A stretch of DNA of 64,000 nt from Nocardia albiluteola (GCF_018860155.1 NZ_JAHKNI010000017.1:1-64000); one strand, 5' to 3'; counted from the first letter of the stretch, positions 46,697 through 56,565 are shown. Notes: generated from the letters alone by a model not told the origin. A program made the numbers and translations.

Positions 46697-48124
46697 ATGG
46701 CCACAACCCTCGACCCCGCGCGATCCGCGCGGCTCGCACCGACCGATTCCGGCCCCCGCGCGTCCATCGCTGCCGTCTTGGTCGCGGTGGGTGTCCCCAT
46801 GTTCATGGTCACGCTCGACAACCTCGTCGTGACCAATGCGCTGCCGGTCATCAAGCACGCCCTCGGCGCCTCGCTGACCGATCTGCAGTGGTTCGTCAAC
46901 GCCTACACGCTCTCGTTCGCCTCGCTCCTGCTGACCGCCTCGGCGCTCGGCGACCGGCTGGGGCGGCGGCGGATGTTTATGGGCGGCATCGCGCTGTTCA
47001 CCGCGGCGTCCGCGGCCTGCGCGCTGGCGACCGAGCCGTGGATGCTCATCGCCGCACGCGCCGTCCAGGGTTTCGGTGCTGCGGCGGTCATGCCGCTGTC
47101 GCTGACGTTGCTCTCGGCCGCGGTGCCGGAGAACAAGCGCAGCGTTGCGATCGGAATCTGGGGCGGCATCTCCGGGCTGGGAATCGCGGTCGGTCCGGTC
47201 GTCGGCGGCGCGGTCGTCGACGGGTTGAGCTGGCAGTGGATCTTCTGGCTGAACGTGCCGATCGGCATCGCGGTGCTGCCGGTCGTCGCGCGGGTGATTG
47301 GCGAATCACGCAGCGGCAGTAGGCGTTTGGACCCGGTTGGGCTGGTGCTCGCCGCGAGTGGTGTGCTCGCCGTGGTGTGGGGCGTCGTGCACGGCTCGGG
47401 CGACGGGTGGACCTCGGCGCGGGTGCTGGTCGCATTGGTGACCGGCGGCGTGCTGCTCGCGGTCATGATCGGGTGGGAACTGCGGACGACGGATCCAATG
47501 CTGCCGCTGCGGCTGTTCCGATCGCGCGCGTTCGCGGTGACGAACGTGACGTCGTTCACCTTCGCGATCGGCGTCTTCGGCGCGATCTTCCTGCTGGCGC
47601 AGTACTTCCAGGTGGTGCAGCACCTCAGCCCGTTGCAGTCGGGTATCCGCACCCTGCCGTGGACGATGGTCCCGATGGTGGTGGCGCCGGTTGCCGGGCT
47701 GGTCGTCGATCGAGTCGGTGCGCGCACGCTGCTGGTGGGCGGCTATGCGCTGCTGGCTGCGGCGCTGGGCTGGATGGCGGCGATCACCACGGTCGGGTCG
47801 GGCTTCGTCGCGTTCGTCGGCCCGTTCGTGCTGGCCGGCATCGGCATGGGTTTGACCTTCGCGCCGGGTGCCACGGTGGTGATGGCGAGCGCGGCGCCCG
47901 AGGATCGCGCGATGGCGTCGGGCACCAACAACACCGTCCGCGAGGTGGGTGTGGCGATGGGCGTGGCGGTGCTGTCCTCGGTGTTCGCCTCGCGCGGGTC
48001 GTACCTGAGCCCGCAGGGTTACGTCGACGGGTTGGTGCCCGCGGTCTGGCTGGGCGCTGTGGTGGTGGCGATCGGTGTGGTCGTTGCATTGCTGCTTCCC
48101 CGCCGGATCGTCCCGGCGAGCTGA
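46697..48124 (+). CDS. DHA2-family MFS exporter, 14 membrane segments
   Basis: 475 residues. EmrB/QacA type: motif D1 LDNLVVTNALPVI in helix 1, motif A GDRLGRRRMF, motif C region GGISGLGIAVGPVVGGAVVDGLSWQWIFWLNVPIG in helix 5, and 14 hydrophobic segments. Drug:proton antiporter of the cytoplasmic membrane. AAAGGAA precedes the ATG. Controlled by the divergent TetR. A DHA2-type gene near uvrB also exists in mycobacteria (Rv1634), but this copy lies in another place. Confidence 0.9.
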   Translation: MATTLDPARSARLAPTDSGPRASIAAVLVAVGVPMFMVTLDNLVVTNALPVIKHALGASLTDLQWFVNAYTLSFASLLLTASALGDRLGRRRMFMGGIALFTAASAACALATEPWMLIAARAVQGFGAAAVMPLSLTLLSAAVPENKRSVAIGIWGGISGLGIAVGPVVGGAVVDGLSWQWIFWLNVPIGIAVLPVVARVIGESRSGSRRLDPVGLVLAASGVLAVVWGVVHGSGDGWTSARVLVALVTGGVLLAVMIGWELRTTDPMLPLRLFRSRAFAVTNVTSFTFAIGVFGAIFLLAQYFQVVQHLSPLQSGIRTLPWTMVPMVVAPVAGLVVDRVGARTLLVGGYALLAAALGWMAAITTVGSGFVAFVGPFVLAGIGMGLTFAPGATVVMASAAPEDRAMASGTNNTVREVGVAMGVAVLSSVFASRGSYLSPQGYVDGLVPAVWLGAVVVAIGVVVALLLPRRIVPAS

Positions 48125-48182
48125 CCGAATGCGATGCAGATGGACTGTGCCGCAACGCATTACTCGGCCAAATCAGCGCAGG

Positions 48183-49058
48183 TCAGTCCTTGAAGTAGTA
48201 GGGCGCGGCCAGATCCTCGTGCAGGGTCGGGCCGGTCGGCTGCCAGCCCAGCTGGTCCCGCAGGGAGCCGCTGTCGCCGGTGACGCTCATACCGAAGAAG
48301 GTGCCGACCCAGCCGAAGTGAGCCAGCGCGTCCTCGCGGGAGATCGACCGCACCGGCAGGTCGAGTCCCTTGCCGATGGCCTCGGCGATCTCGCGGGTCG
48401 GCACGCCGGATTCGGCCATCGCGTGCAGAACCGTTCCGGCGGAGGACTTTTCGATCGCGAGCCGGAACGCCCGCGCGGCATCCGAGCGGTGCACCGCGGG
48501 CCAGGTGTGCGTGCCGTCGCTGATGTAGCCGGAGATGCCGGTCGCCCTGGCGGCCTCGACGAGGGCGTGGACGAAGCCGTGATCGCCCTCGCCGTGCACC
48601 GTCGTCGGCAGGCCCATCACGACCGAGCGGACGCCGCGGTCGGCGAGGCGGATGGTGGCCGCCGCGGTGGCCGGGCGGATCATGTCGCCCGTGTCGATTC
48701 CGGGCTCGCCGATGTTGTGCGGGACCAGCCCGGAGGCGATGACCAGCGGCCGGTCCGAGCCGGCGAGCACATCTCCGAACGCGTCGACGACCGCGCGATC
48801 GATGCGCTGGTTCTCCTCGAAGTTCGAGAAATCGTGGATGAAGGCCAGGTGGATGACGCCGTCGGAATCCTCGGCGCCCGCGCGCAGGCCGTCGAGATCG
48901 TGCAGGTCTCCCCGGCGCACCCGCGCGCCGGTGGCGGCCAAGCGTGCGGCGGCGGCATCCGATCGCACCAGTCCGACAACATCGTGACCTGCGCTGATCA
49001 GTTCGGGAACGACGGCGGAGCCGACCCAGCCGGAGGCGCCGGTGACGAAAATGCGCAT
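48183..49058 (-). CDS. NAD(P)-dependent SDR-type reductase/epimerase (extended or atypical)
   Basis: 291 residues. Rossmann motif FVTGASGWVGSAVV at the N-terminus (GxxGxxG), then DGVIHLAFIHDFSNFE and GDHGFVHALVEAARATGISGYI; the usual YxxxK is not evident, which places it with the atypical SDR group that includes NmrA-like and epimerase-like proteins. Length fits. GAGAGG before the ATG. Divergent from a TetR gene with three operator-like repeats between, so it is the probable target. Substrate unknown. Confidence 0.82.
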   Translation of the reverse strand: MRIFVTGASGWVGSAVVPELISAGHDVVGLVRSDAAAARLAATGARVRRGDLHDLDGLRAGAEDSDGVIHLAFIHDFSNFEENQRIDRAVVDAFGDVLAGSDRPLVIASGLVPHNIGEPGIDTGDMIRPATAAATIRLADRGVRSVVMGLPTTVHGEGDHGFVHALVEAARATGISGYISDGTHTWPAVHRSDAARAFRLAIEKSSAGTVLHAMAESGVPTREIAEAIGKGLDLPVRSISREDALAHFGWVGTFFGMSVTGDSGSLRDQLGWQPTGPTLHEDLAAPYYFKD

Positions 49059-49085
49059 GAGAACAGCCTCTCTGCTTGCTTATGT

Positions 49086-49155
49086 CAGTGGATGACATCA
49101 CTGTAGCAGTGATGGCAGTCGCTGTCATCAAGTGAATTCAGTGGGTGACATCACC
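49086..49155. promoter_or_regulatory. Three TetR operator-like repeats
   Basis: CAGTGGATGACATCACTG (49086-49103), TGATGGCAG-tcg-CTGTCATCA (49110-49130, one mismatch) and GGTGACATCACC (49144-49155), all built on a GATGaCATC/TGACATCA core, fill the 111-bp gap between the SDR gene and tetR. Confidence 0.75.
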
Positions 49156-49169
49156 GTTAGAATGGGGCC

Positions 49170-49733
49170 ATGGCTCGATGGGAACCGAACGGACGAGGCC
49201 GCCTCCGGGATGCGGCGATGGAGCTGTACCTCGAGCGCGGTTTCGATCAGACCACCGTCGCGGACATCGCCGAGCGGGCCGGGTTGACCGAGCGCACGTT
49301 CTTCCGCCACTTCTCTGACAAGCGCGAGGTGCTGTTCGGCGGGCAGGATCTCCTGCACGAGCTGACGGCGAAAGCCATTGCCGAGGCGCCCGATTCGGCC
49401 GCGCCCATCGACGTGATGGAGTCGGCCCTGATCGCCGTGTGCGAGATGATCGGGCAGGATCGGGATTTTTCGCGGCAGCGGCAATCGGTGATCGACGCGA
49501 ACGCCGCACTGCGCGAGCGCGAGCTGATCAAGCTCGCCGCGCTCGCGGAGACCAGCGCCGAGGCGCTGCGCGCCCGTGGGGTTCCCGAACCGGCCGCGAG
49601 CCTGGCCGCCGAGGTGGGCATCGCGGCATTCAAGATCGGATTCACGCGGTGGGTATCGGCCGATCGGGGCGGCACGCTCGTGGAATCCGCCTGTGCGGCG
49701 ATGGCCGAGGTCAAGACCGTCACGGCCGGGTAG
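49170..49733 (+). CDS. TetR-family regulator of the SDR gene
   Basis: 187 residues. Helix-turn-helix GRLRDAAMELYLERGFDQTTVADIAERAGLTERTFFRHFSDKREVLF with a C-terminal ligand domain. The ATG lies 14 bp after the third repeat. Short spacing and repeats argue for autorepression and repression of the divergent gene. Convergent with hrpB, 16 bp apart. Confidence 0.88.
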   Translation: MARWEPNGRGRLRDAAMELYLERGFDQTTVADIAERAGLTERTFFRHFSDKREVLFGGQDLLHELTAKAIAEAPDSAAPIDVMESALIAVCEMIGQDRDFSRQRQSVIDANAALRERELIKLAALAETSAEALRARGVPEPAASLAAEVGIAAFKIGFTRWVSADRGGTLVESACAAMAEVKTVTAG

Positions 49734-49749
49734 GCGCGCCTTCGCCGGC

Positions 49750-52389
49750 TCAGTGCCGGTTCGCGTTGCGGGCGGCGCCGCGGTGGGCCGGGACCGTCGT
49801 GGGATCCTCGGGCCAGGAGTGCTTGGGATAGCGGCCTCGCAGGTCCGCGCGGACCTGCGACCAGCCCGTGCGCCAGAAGGAGGCCAGATCGGCGGTGACC
49901 GCGACGGGGCGCTGGGCCGGGGAGAGCAGGTGCAGCAGGATCGGGACGCGGCCGTCGGCCAGGCGGGGTGCGTCGGCCCAGCCGAAGATCTCCTGAACCT
50001 TCACCGCGAGCACCGGTTGTTCGGCGGAGTAGTCGAGCCGGGGAGCGCTGCCGGAGGGTACCGAAAGGCGTTCGGGCGCAAGCTCGTCCAGCCGCGCGGC
50101 CGCGGGCCAGGGCAGCAGGCGGCGCAGTGCGTGTCCGGCGTCGATGCGTTCGAGGTCCGCGCGGCGGCGTGCGGTGGCGAGGTCCGGGCCCAGCCAGGCG
50201 TCGGTGTCGGCGAGCAGGGCCTCGTCGTCGACCGCGGGCCAGGGCGCGCCGAGGGTGCGGTGCAGGAAGTTGAGGCGGTCGCGCAGGGAGCGTGCGTCCG
50301 GATTCCAGTGCAGTACACCGAGACCCGATGAACGCAGGCCGGAATACACGGCCGCGCGGACCAATCGAGGATCCGGTTCGCGAATCGGTCTTTCCGACAG
50401 CACGATCGAGCCGAGTCGTTCCGTTCGGCGGGCCACCACGTCGCCGTCGACCCAGTCCACCTCGTCGGCAGTGGTCAGGAGGTTGGGCGCGGCATCGCGG
50501 GCCAGTCGTTCGTCGGCCACCGCGGCCAGTCGGACGAGCCCGTCGGAGCGGCCGGGATCCCGGGTCGCCACGGCGACGGCGAGCCACTCGGCGTCGCCCA
50601 GGCCCGAGCCTGGCGGCAGCGTGACCGCGGTGCCCCCAGCCATGAGATAGCTCGACGAGCCCGCGGCGCGGCGTCGTGCCAGTCGTTCCGGATGTGCCAG
50701 TGCGACAACGAAAGCGGGGTCGTCGGTGCCGGAACAGCGGTCGTCTCGGGTACCCTCCGTCGCGCCGCCTTTATCGCTGGTCGCGCCGCGCGATGCTCGA
50801 CCCGACCCCGCGTCTTCGCTGCCCGGACTCCGGGTGCGAGGACTGTTCTGCGTGGAGTGAGCCTCGGTGCGCCGATCGCGCCCGGTCGACGGCCCGACGT
50901 CCGTTGCCGGCGCGCCCCGGGGGCCGTCGGCCGCTTGCTCGGCGAGTCGGGTGAGCCGCTCGACCTCGCGGACCCAGCGGGCGGGTCGTTCCCGGCGCAG
51001 CGTGCGCAGGCCGGATGCGAGATCGACTGCCGAGGTGAGGGTGTCGTCGTCGAGCATGGTGACGACCTCGGCCGCAGTACGGGCGCCCACCTCGGCCGCA
51101 CCGTCCAGCAACGCTCGTGCGAGGCGGGGGTGCAGGCCCACCCGCGCGAGCCGTTGCCCGTGTTGGGTGACTGTGCCGTCGTCGTCCACAGCCTCCAAGG
51201 CGCGCAAGACATCTCGGCCCGCGGCCAGGCCGCCGGACGGCGGCGCATCCCACCAGGCCAGGGCGGTGCCGTCCGGGGTGCCCCAGCAGGCGAGCTCGAG
51301 GGCGAGACGGGTCAGGTCGGCCGTGCGGATCTCCGGCTCCGGGTAGGCGGGCAGAGTGGAATGTTCGTGCTCGGGCCAGCATCGCCAGGCGTGGCCGGGG
51401 GCCTCGCGCCCGGCGCGTCCGGCGCGCTGTTCGGCGACCGCCGCCGAAACGCGAACCGTGGCAAGGCCGGACAGTCCGCGGCCGCGGTCGATGCGCGGCA
51501 CGCGAGAGAGTCCGGAGTCCACTACGGCACGCACTCCCGGCACGGTCAGGCTGGATTCGGCCACCGCGGTCGACAGCACCACCCGTCGCCGGGGGCCCCG
51601 ACGCAGTGCGTCGTCCTGCCCTCCGGCGGACAGTCGGCCGTGCAGCGGCACCACGTCCACGTCGTGCAGATCGGCGAGTTGCTGTGCGGTGCGCCGGATT
51701 TCGGCGGCGCCGGGGAGGAATGTCAGGACGTCGCCGGATGTTTCGGCGAGTGCGGCCCGCACCGCGCGGGCCACCTGAGCCTCGATGCGTTCGCGGGGGA
51801 GCGGGGGAAGGTACGAGATCGGCACCGGGTAGGTCCGCGCGTGCACCTCGAGGACGGGCGCGCGGTCGTCCTCGCCCAGCAGCGTCGCGAGCCGGTCGGC
51901 GGCGACGGTCGCGGAGGTGGCCAGCACCCGGAGTTCCGGCAGCAGCCCGGCGCGGGCGTCTAGGAGCAGCGCCAGCAGCAGGTCGGCGTCGAGATGCCGT
52001 TCGTGGCACTCGTCGAGGATCACCGCGTCGACCCCGGCCAGTTCGGGATCGCCCTGCAACCGGCGTACCAGCAGCCCGGAGGTGACGACCTCGATCCGGG
52101 TGCCCGCGCTCACCCGTCGATCCCCGCGCACCGAATAGCCAACGGTCCGGCCCACCGGCTCACCCAGCAGTGCGGCCATGCGCGCGGCCGCCGCCCGAGC
52201 GGCCAGCCGCCGCGGCTCGGCCACGACCACCCGCCCGGTCATCGAGGCTGCGAGCGCCAGCGGCACCAGGGTCGTCTTGCCCGTGCCCGGCGGCGCGACC
52301 AGCACCGCGGTGTGCCGCTCGCGCAGTGTCGCGACGATCCGGTCGAGCGCACCCCGCACCGGCAGATCGGGAAGTTCGGGCAGTTCCAT
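49750..52389 (-). CDS. hrpB: ATP-dependent helicase HrpB
   Basis: 879 residues. DEAH-type superfamily 2: Walker A APPGTGKTT near residue 33, DECH box VILDECHERHLDADL, TSATVAADRL, STAVAESSLTVPGVRAVVDSG and the Q..GRAGR motif EQRAGRAGREAPG. C-terminal HrpB domain with YPKHSWPEDPT. Between about residues 490 and 560 lies a Ser/Thr/Arg/Asp-rich, likely disordered insertion. HrpB-type RNA helicases have poorly known substrates. The start at 52389 gives ELPDLPV(R)GAL, the usual N-terminus. Confidence 0.92.
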   Translation of the reverse strand: MELPELPDLPVRGALDRIVATLRERHTAVLVAPPGTGKTTLVPLALAASMTGRVVVAEPRRLAARAAAARMAALLGEPVGRTVGYSVRGDRRVSAGTRIEVVTSGLLVRRLQGDPELAGVDAVILDECHERHLDADLLLALLLDARAGLLPELRVLATSATVAADRLATLLGEDDRAPVLEVHARTYPVPISYLPPLPRERIEAQVARAVRAALAETSGDVLTFLPGAAEIRRTAQQLADLHDVDVVPLHGRLSAGGQDDALRRGPRRRVVLSTAVAESSLTVPGVRAVVDSGLSRVPRIDRGRGLSGLATVRVSAAVAEQRAGRAGREAPGHAWRCWPEHEHSTLPAYPEPEIRTADLTRLALELACWGTPDGTALAWWDAPPSGGLAAGRDVLRALEAVDDDGTVTQHGQRLARVGLHPRLARALLDGAAEVGARTAAEVVTMLDDDTLTSAVDLASGLRTLRRERPARWVREVERLTRLAEQAADGPRGAPATDVGPSTGRDRRTEAHSTQNSPRTRSPGSEDAGSGRASRGATSDKGGATEGTRDDRCSGTDDPAFVVALAHPERLARRRAAGSSSYLMAGGTAVTLPPGSGLGDAEWLAVAVATRDPGRSDGLVRLAAVADERLARDAAPNLLTTADEVDWVDGDVVARRTERLGSIVLSERPIREPDPRLVRAAVYSGLRSSGLGVLHWNPDARSLRDRLNFLHRTLGAPWPAVDDEALLADTDAWLGPDLATARRRADLERIDAGHALRRLLPWPAAARLDELAPERLSVPSGSAPRLDYSAEQPVLAVKVQEIFGWADAPRLADGRVPILLHLLSPAQRPVAVTADLASFWRTGWSQVRADLRGRYPKHSWPEDPTTVPAHRGAARNANRH

Positions 52390-52476
52390 CGCCGACCAGT
52401 CTGCCGGGCGGCCCTCTGCGCACGGAAGTCGGTCGGCACGGTACGGATCTCCGCCGGCGACCCGCCCGTCGATCGG

Positions 52477-52785
52477 TCAGTAGAGCTCGACCTCCCAGGT
52501 TTCCAGTTCCGGCTCGCCCGGCGGGAGTTCGCCGGTGCAGTACCGGTACAACCAGGCCGCCGCGCGGCGCTCGGCATACTTCTCGTTGACCGGCTCGCCC
52601 GCGTCGTCGAGCTCCAGGACGTTGGCGAAGATTGCGAAACACGTCTCCATCTGCGACGGCGAATCGCGCAGCTCGTCCCAGTAGTCGACACCGGTGAGCA
52701 TGGGGTGGCCGACGGAGCCCCGGGCGACCCATCCGGCGAATCGCCTGATCGCCCCAGACGCGCCGGCGCCTATCCGAGCAGTCAC
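52477..52785 (-). CDS. Conserved small protein (DUF7677-like)
   Basis: About 102 residues from a GTG at 52785; an ATG at 52824 would add 13 residues. Sequence features: IRRFAGWVARGSVGHPMLTGVDYWDELRDSPSQ and the repeatable ANVLELDDAGEPVNEKYAERRAAAWLYRYC core, acidic C-terminus. I have seen similar proteins in actinobacteria without function and think they belong to DUF7677, but that needs a domain search. Upstream of hrpB on the same strand, 87 bp apart. Confidence 0.6.
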   Translation of the reverse strand: MTARIGAGASGAIRRFAGWVARGSVGHPMLTGVDYWDELRDSPSQMETCFAIFANVLELDDAGEPVNEKYAERRAAAWLYRYCTGELPPGEPELETWEVELY

Positions 52786-52947
52786 CGGCGGACTGTATCG
52801 CGCGGATCGATGTCGGTCGTGCATGTGAGATCTCGGCGAGATAAACGGGCGTGAGCCGGGGCGGGCGCATCGCCTACGATTCCACCAGCGACAATGTCAG
52901 CAAGAGGTACGAGGACAGACCCGGACGCAGGGGAGAGACGAACCATC

Positions 52948-54018
52948 GTGGCGCAGGACAACGCAGCCGACAAGGACCCGGCACAGCAGGCGGCGCTCAG
53001 CGAAGAGTCGCTGAGCGCGGCGGCCGAGGCGGCGGAGAAGGCTTTTGCCGCGGCCGCGGACCTCGATGCGCTCGCGGCCGCGAAGACCGAGTACATGGGC
53101 GGTAAGTCGCCGATCTCGCTGGCGCAGCGCTCGCTGGGCAGCCTGCCCAAGGAGGAGAAGTCCGAGGCCGGCAAGCGCGTCAACGTGGCGCGTTCCCGGG
53201 TCAGCGCGGCCTTCGAGGCCCGCCGGGCCGAGCTGCTCGCCGAGCGCGACGCCGCCGTGCTGGTCGCCGAGGCCATCGATGTGACGCTGCCCGCCCGGCG
53301 CGCCGCGGTCGGCGCCCGGCACCCGATCACCGCGATCTCCGAGCGCGTGGCCGACGTGTTCGTCGGGATGGGCTGGGAGGTCGCCGAGGGGCCCGAGGTC
53401 GAGACCGAGCACTTCAACTTCGACGCGCTGAACTTCCTGCCCGACCATCCGGCGCGCACCATGCAGGACACCTTCCACCTCGCGCCGGAGGGCTCGCGGC
53501 AGGTGCTGCGCACTCACACCTCGCCGGTGCAGGTGCGCTCGATGCTCTCGCGCGAGCTGCCGATCTATGTGGTGTGCCCGGGGCGTACCTTCCGCACCGA
53601 CGAGCTCGACGCCACGCACACCCCGGTGTTCTCTCAGGTGGAGGGCCTGGCGGTGGACAAGGGCCTGACGATGGCGCACCTGCGCGGCACCCTGGACGCC
53701 TTCGCCCGGGCGCTGTTCGGCCCCGACACGCGAACCCGCATGCGGCCCAACTACTTCCCGTTCACCGAGCCCTCGGCCGAGGTGGACGTGTGGTTCCCGG
53801 ACAAGAAGGGCGGGGCCGGCTGGGTGGAGTGGGGCGGCTGCGGCATGGTCAACCCGAAGGTGCTGATCGCCAGCGGGATCGACCCCGAGGTGTACAGCGG
53901 CTTCGCCTTCGGTATGGGTCTCGAGCGCACCCTGCAGTTCCGCAACGGTATTTCCGATATGCGCGACATCGTCGAGGGCGACGTGCGATTCACCCTGCCC
54001 TTCGGCATCCAGTCCTGA
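52948..54018 (+). CDS. pheS: Phenylalanyl-tRNA synthetase alpha subunit
   Basis: 356 residues from a GTG with GGGGAGAG upstream. An N-terminal coiled coil is followed by the class II core: motif 1 region RHPITAISERVADVFVGMGWEVAEGPEVE, FNFDALNFLPDHPARTMQDTF, motif 2 HTSPVQVRSML..PIYVVCPGRTFR, and motif 3 GFAFGMGLERTLQFRN. The active-site glycine motif VEWGGCGMV is present. Catalyses Phe-tRNA formation with PheT as an alpha2beta2 enzyme. pheT follows after 45 bp. Confidence 0.97.
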   Translation: MAQDNAADKDPAQQAALSEESLSAAAEAAEKAFAAAADLDALAAAKTEYMGGKSPISLAQRSLGSLPKEEKSEAGKRVNVARSRVSAAFEARRAELLAERDAAVLVAEAIDVTLPARRAAVGARHPITAISERVADVFVGMGWEVAEGPEVETEHFNFDALNFLPDHPARTMQDTFHLAPEGSRQVLRTHTSPVQVRSMLSRELPIYVVCPGRTFRTDELDATHTPVFSQVEGLAVDKGLTMAHLRGTLDAFARALFGPDTRTRMRPNYFPFTEPSAEVDVWFPDKKGGAGWVEWGGCGMVNPKVLIASGIDPEVYSGFAFGMGLERTLQFRNGISDMRDIVEGDVRFTLPFGIQS

Positions 54019-54063
54019 CACCGGCCCCCGCAACACCGGGCACACGAGAAAGCGAAACGTCCA

Positions 54064-56565
54064 GTGCGAGTAGCGCAGTCCTGGCTGACCGAAATCCTGC
54101 AGCGCACCACCCCCGGCTGGTCGGTGACGCCGGAGGAGCTCGACGCGGGCTTCGTCCGGGTCGGCCTGGAGGTCGAGGAGCTCGACAAGCTCGAGCGCAT
54201 CACCGGCGCGATCGAGCATCCGCTCGTCGTCGGCCGCGTCGCGGAGATCACCGAACTGACCGAGTTCAAGAAGCCGATCCGGTTCTGCAAGGTCGACGTC
54301 GGGAACCCGGATCTGCAGGAGATCGTCTGCGGCGCCCGCAATTTCGCCGTCGGTGACCTGGTCGTGGTGGTGCTCCCGGGCGGTGTGCTGCCGGGCGGCT
54401 TCGAGATCAGCTCGCGCAAGACCTATGGGCACACCTCGAACGGCATGATCTGCTCGGTCGCCGAACTCGGTATCGGCAAGGACCATTCGGGCATCCTGGT
54501 GCTCGAGCCGGGTACCGCCGAACCCGGCGCGGACGCGAACGAGCTACTGGGCCTGGACGATACGATCGTCGAGCTCAACATCACCCCCGACCGCGGCTAC
54601 TGCTTCTCGGTGCGCGGGCTGGCGCGCGAGCTCGCCTGCGGTTTCGATCTGGAGTACGCCGACCCGGCCGCCCGGACGCTGCCCGACGACGAGGCCGAGG
54701 CGTGGCCGATCAAGGTCGAATCCGACTCCGGCTGCACGCGTTTCGCGGCGCGCCGGGTGACCGGCATCGACCCCACGGCGATGAGCCCGTGGTGGCTGCA
54801 GCGCCGGCTGCTGCTGGCCGGGGTCCGCCCGATCTCGCCCGCGGTCGATGTCACCAACTACGTGATGCTCGAGCTCGGGCAGCCGCTGCACGCGTTCGAC
54901 GCCTCGAAGGTCAACGGGCCGTTGGTGGTTCGCAAGGCCAACACCGGCGAGACGCTGCGCACCCTGGACGAGTCCGAGCGGGTGCTGGACGGCGAGGACA
55001 CCGTCATCGCCGACGATTCGGGCGTGATCTCGCTGGCGGGTGTCATGGGCGGCGCCACCACCGAGGTGAGTTCGGACTCGACCGATATCCTGCTCGAGGC
55101 CGCGACCTGGAATCCCCTCGCGGTCTACCGCACCGGCCGCCGCCACAAGCTGAGCTCGGAGGCCGGCAAGCGCTACGAGCGCGTGGTCGACCCCGAGGTG
55201 AACGTCGCCGCACTCGATCGCGCCGCCTCGCTGCTGGCCGAGATCACCGGCGGCACAATCGAACCCGCGCTGACCGACGTGCGCCTGCCGGTCGATCCGG
55301 CCGCGCCGATCCACATGGATCTGGATCTGCCCGACCGCACCGCCGGAGTGAGCTACCCGACCGGGACCGCGGCGCGGCGTCTGGCCCAGATCGGCTGCGC
55401 GGTCGACGTCGATGTCAGCGAGTCCGGGCACGGCCAGCTGGTGGTGACCCCGCCGAGCTGGCGGCCCGATCTGGCCCAGCCCGCCGATCTGGTGGAGGAG
55501 GTGCTGCGCCTCGAGGGTCTCGAGCAGATTCCGTCGGTGCTGCCGACCGCCCCCGCCGGCCGCGGGCTCACCGCCACCCAGCGCCGCCGCCGCGCGGTCA
55601 GCCGGGCGCTGGCGTTCTCCGGCTGCGTCGAGGTGCCCGCGCCGATCTTCCTGCAGGCCGGGGCGTTCGACACCTGGGGCCTGCCCGCCGGCGATCCGCG
55701 CCGGGCCACCATGCGCGTGCTGAACCCGTTGGACGTCGAGCGGGCCGAGCTGGCCACGACGCTGCTGCCGGGTCTGCTGGAGGTGGCCGCCCGCAACATC
55801 TCCCGCGGCGAGCGGGACCTGTCGATCTACGGCATCGGCCAGGTCGTGCTGCCGGGGCCCAACACCCGTCCGGTCGACGCGCTGCCGGTGGACCGGCGGC
55901 CCAGCGACGCGCAGATCGCGGAGCTGATCGACTCGCTGCCCACGCAGCCGGTGCACGTCGCCGCCGTGCTGACCGGGCGCCGCGAGCCGCGCGGCCCGTG
56001 GGGGCCCGGCCGGGCCGCGGAGGCCGCCGACGCCTTCGCCCTGGCCGACGCGGTCGCCGAGGCCGCCGGGGTGACCATCGAGCGCCGGGCGGCGGCCTAT
56101 CTGCCGTTCCATCCGGGGCGCTGCGCCGAACTCCTCGTCGAGGGCGTCGTGGTCGGGCATGCGGGCGAGCTGCATCCCGCGGTGCTGGAGCGGGCTGGCC
56201 TGCCGCCGCGCACCTGTGCGGTGGAGCTGGACCTGGACGCCCTGCCGCTGCGCGAATCCCGGCCCGTGCCAACGGTTTCCCCGTTCCCGGCGGTGCTGCA
56301 GGACGTCTCGGTGAGCGTCGAGCGTGCGGTGCCCGCCGCCGCGGTCGAATCCGCGCTGCGCTCCGGCGCCGGTGAGCTGCTGGAGGACATCGCGCTGTTC
56401 GATGTGTACGAGGGCGCGCAGGCGGGCGAGGGGCGCACCTCGCTCACCTATGCGCTGCGCTTCCGTGCCACGGATCGGACGCTGACCGAGGACGAGGCGA
56501 GTGCGGCGCGCGACGCTGCGGTGGCGGCGGCATCCGCGTCGGTGGGAGCGGTGTTGCGCGGATAG
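54064..56565 (+). CDS. pheT: Phenylalanyl-tRNA synthetase beta subunit
   Basis: 833 residues from a GTG. Domains in order: B1, tRNA-binding EMAP-like (VVGRVAEITELTEFKKPIRFCKVDVG), B3/B4 editing domain (SDSGCTRFAARRVTGI, SPAVDVTNYVMLELGQPLHAFD), B5 (YPTGTAARRLAQIGC), catalytic-like core (PSWRPDLAQPADLVEEVLRLEGLEQIPS) and the C-terminal ferredoxin-fold anticodon-binding domain (VSPFPAVLQDVSVSVE, LTYALRFRATDRTLTEDE). Full length. Confidence 0.97.
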   Translation: MRVAQSWLTEILQRTTPGWSVTPEELDAGFVRVGLEVEELDKLERITGAIEHPLVVGRVAEITELTEFKKPIRFCKVDVGNPDLQEIVCGARNFAVGDLVVVVLPGGVLPGGFEISSRKTYGHTSNGMICSVAELGIGKDHSGILVLEPGTAEPGADANELLGLDDTIVELNITPDRGYCFSVRGLARELACGFDLEYADPAARTLPDDEAEAWPIKVESDSGCTRFAARRVTGIDPTAMSPWWLQRRLLLAGVRPISPAVDVTNYVMLELGQPLHAFDASKVNGPLVVRKANTGETLRTLDESERVLDGEDTVIADDSGVISLAGVMGGATTEVSSDSTDILLEAATWNPLAVYRTGRRHKLSSEAGKRYERVVDPEVNVAALDRAASLLAEITGGTIEPALTDVRLPVDPAAPIHMDLDLPDRTAGVSYPTGTAARRLAQIGCAVDVDVSESGHGQLVVTPPSWRPDLAQPADLVEEVLRLEGLEQIPSVLPTAPAGRGLTATQRRRRAVSRALAFSGCVEVPAPIFLQAGAFDTWGLPAGDPRRATMRVLNPLDVERAELATTLLPGLLEVAARNISRGERDLSIYGIGQVVLPGPNTRPVDALPVDRRPSDAQIAELIDSLPTQPVHVAAVLTGRREPRGPWGPGRAAEAADAFALADAVAEAAGVTIERRAAAYLPFHPGRCAELLVEGVVVGHAGELHPAVLERAGLPPRTCAVELDLDALPLRESRPVPTVSPFPAVLQDVSVSVERAVPAAAVESALRSGAGELLEDIALFDVYEGAQAGEGRTSLTYALRFRATDRTLTEDEASAARDAAVAAASASVGAVLRG

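Noticed and set aside
52830..52947. T-box or Phe-rich leader peptide before pheS
   Set aside because: No specifier loop, anti-terminator or run of Phe codons can be seen in the short upstream region.
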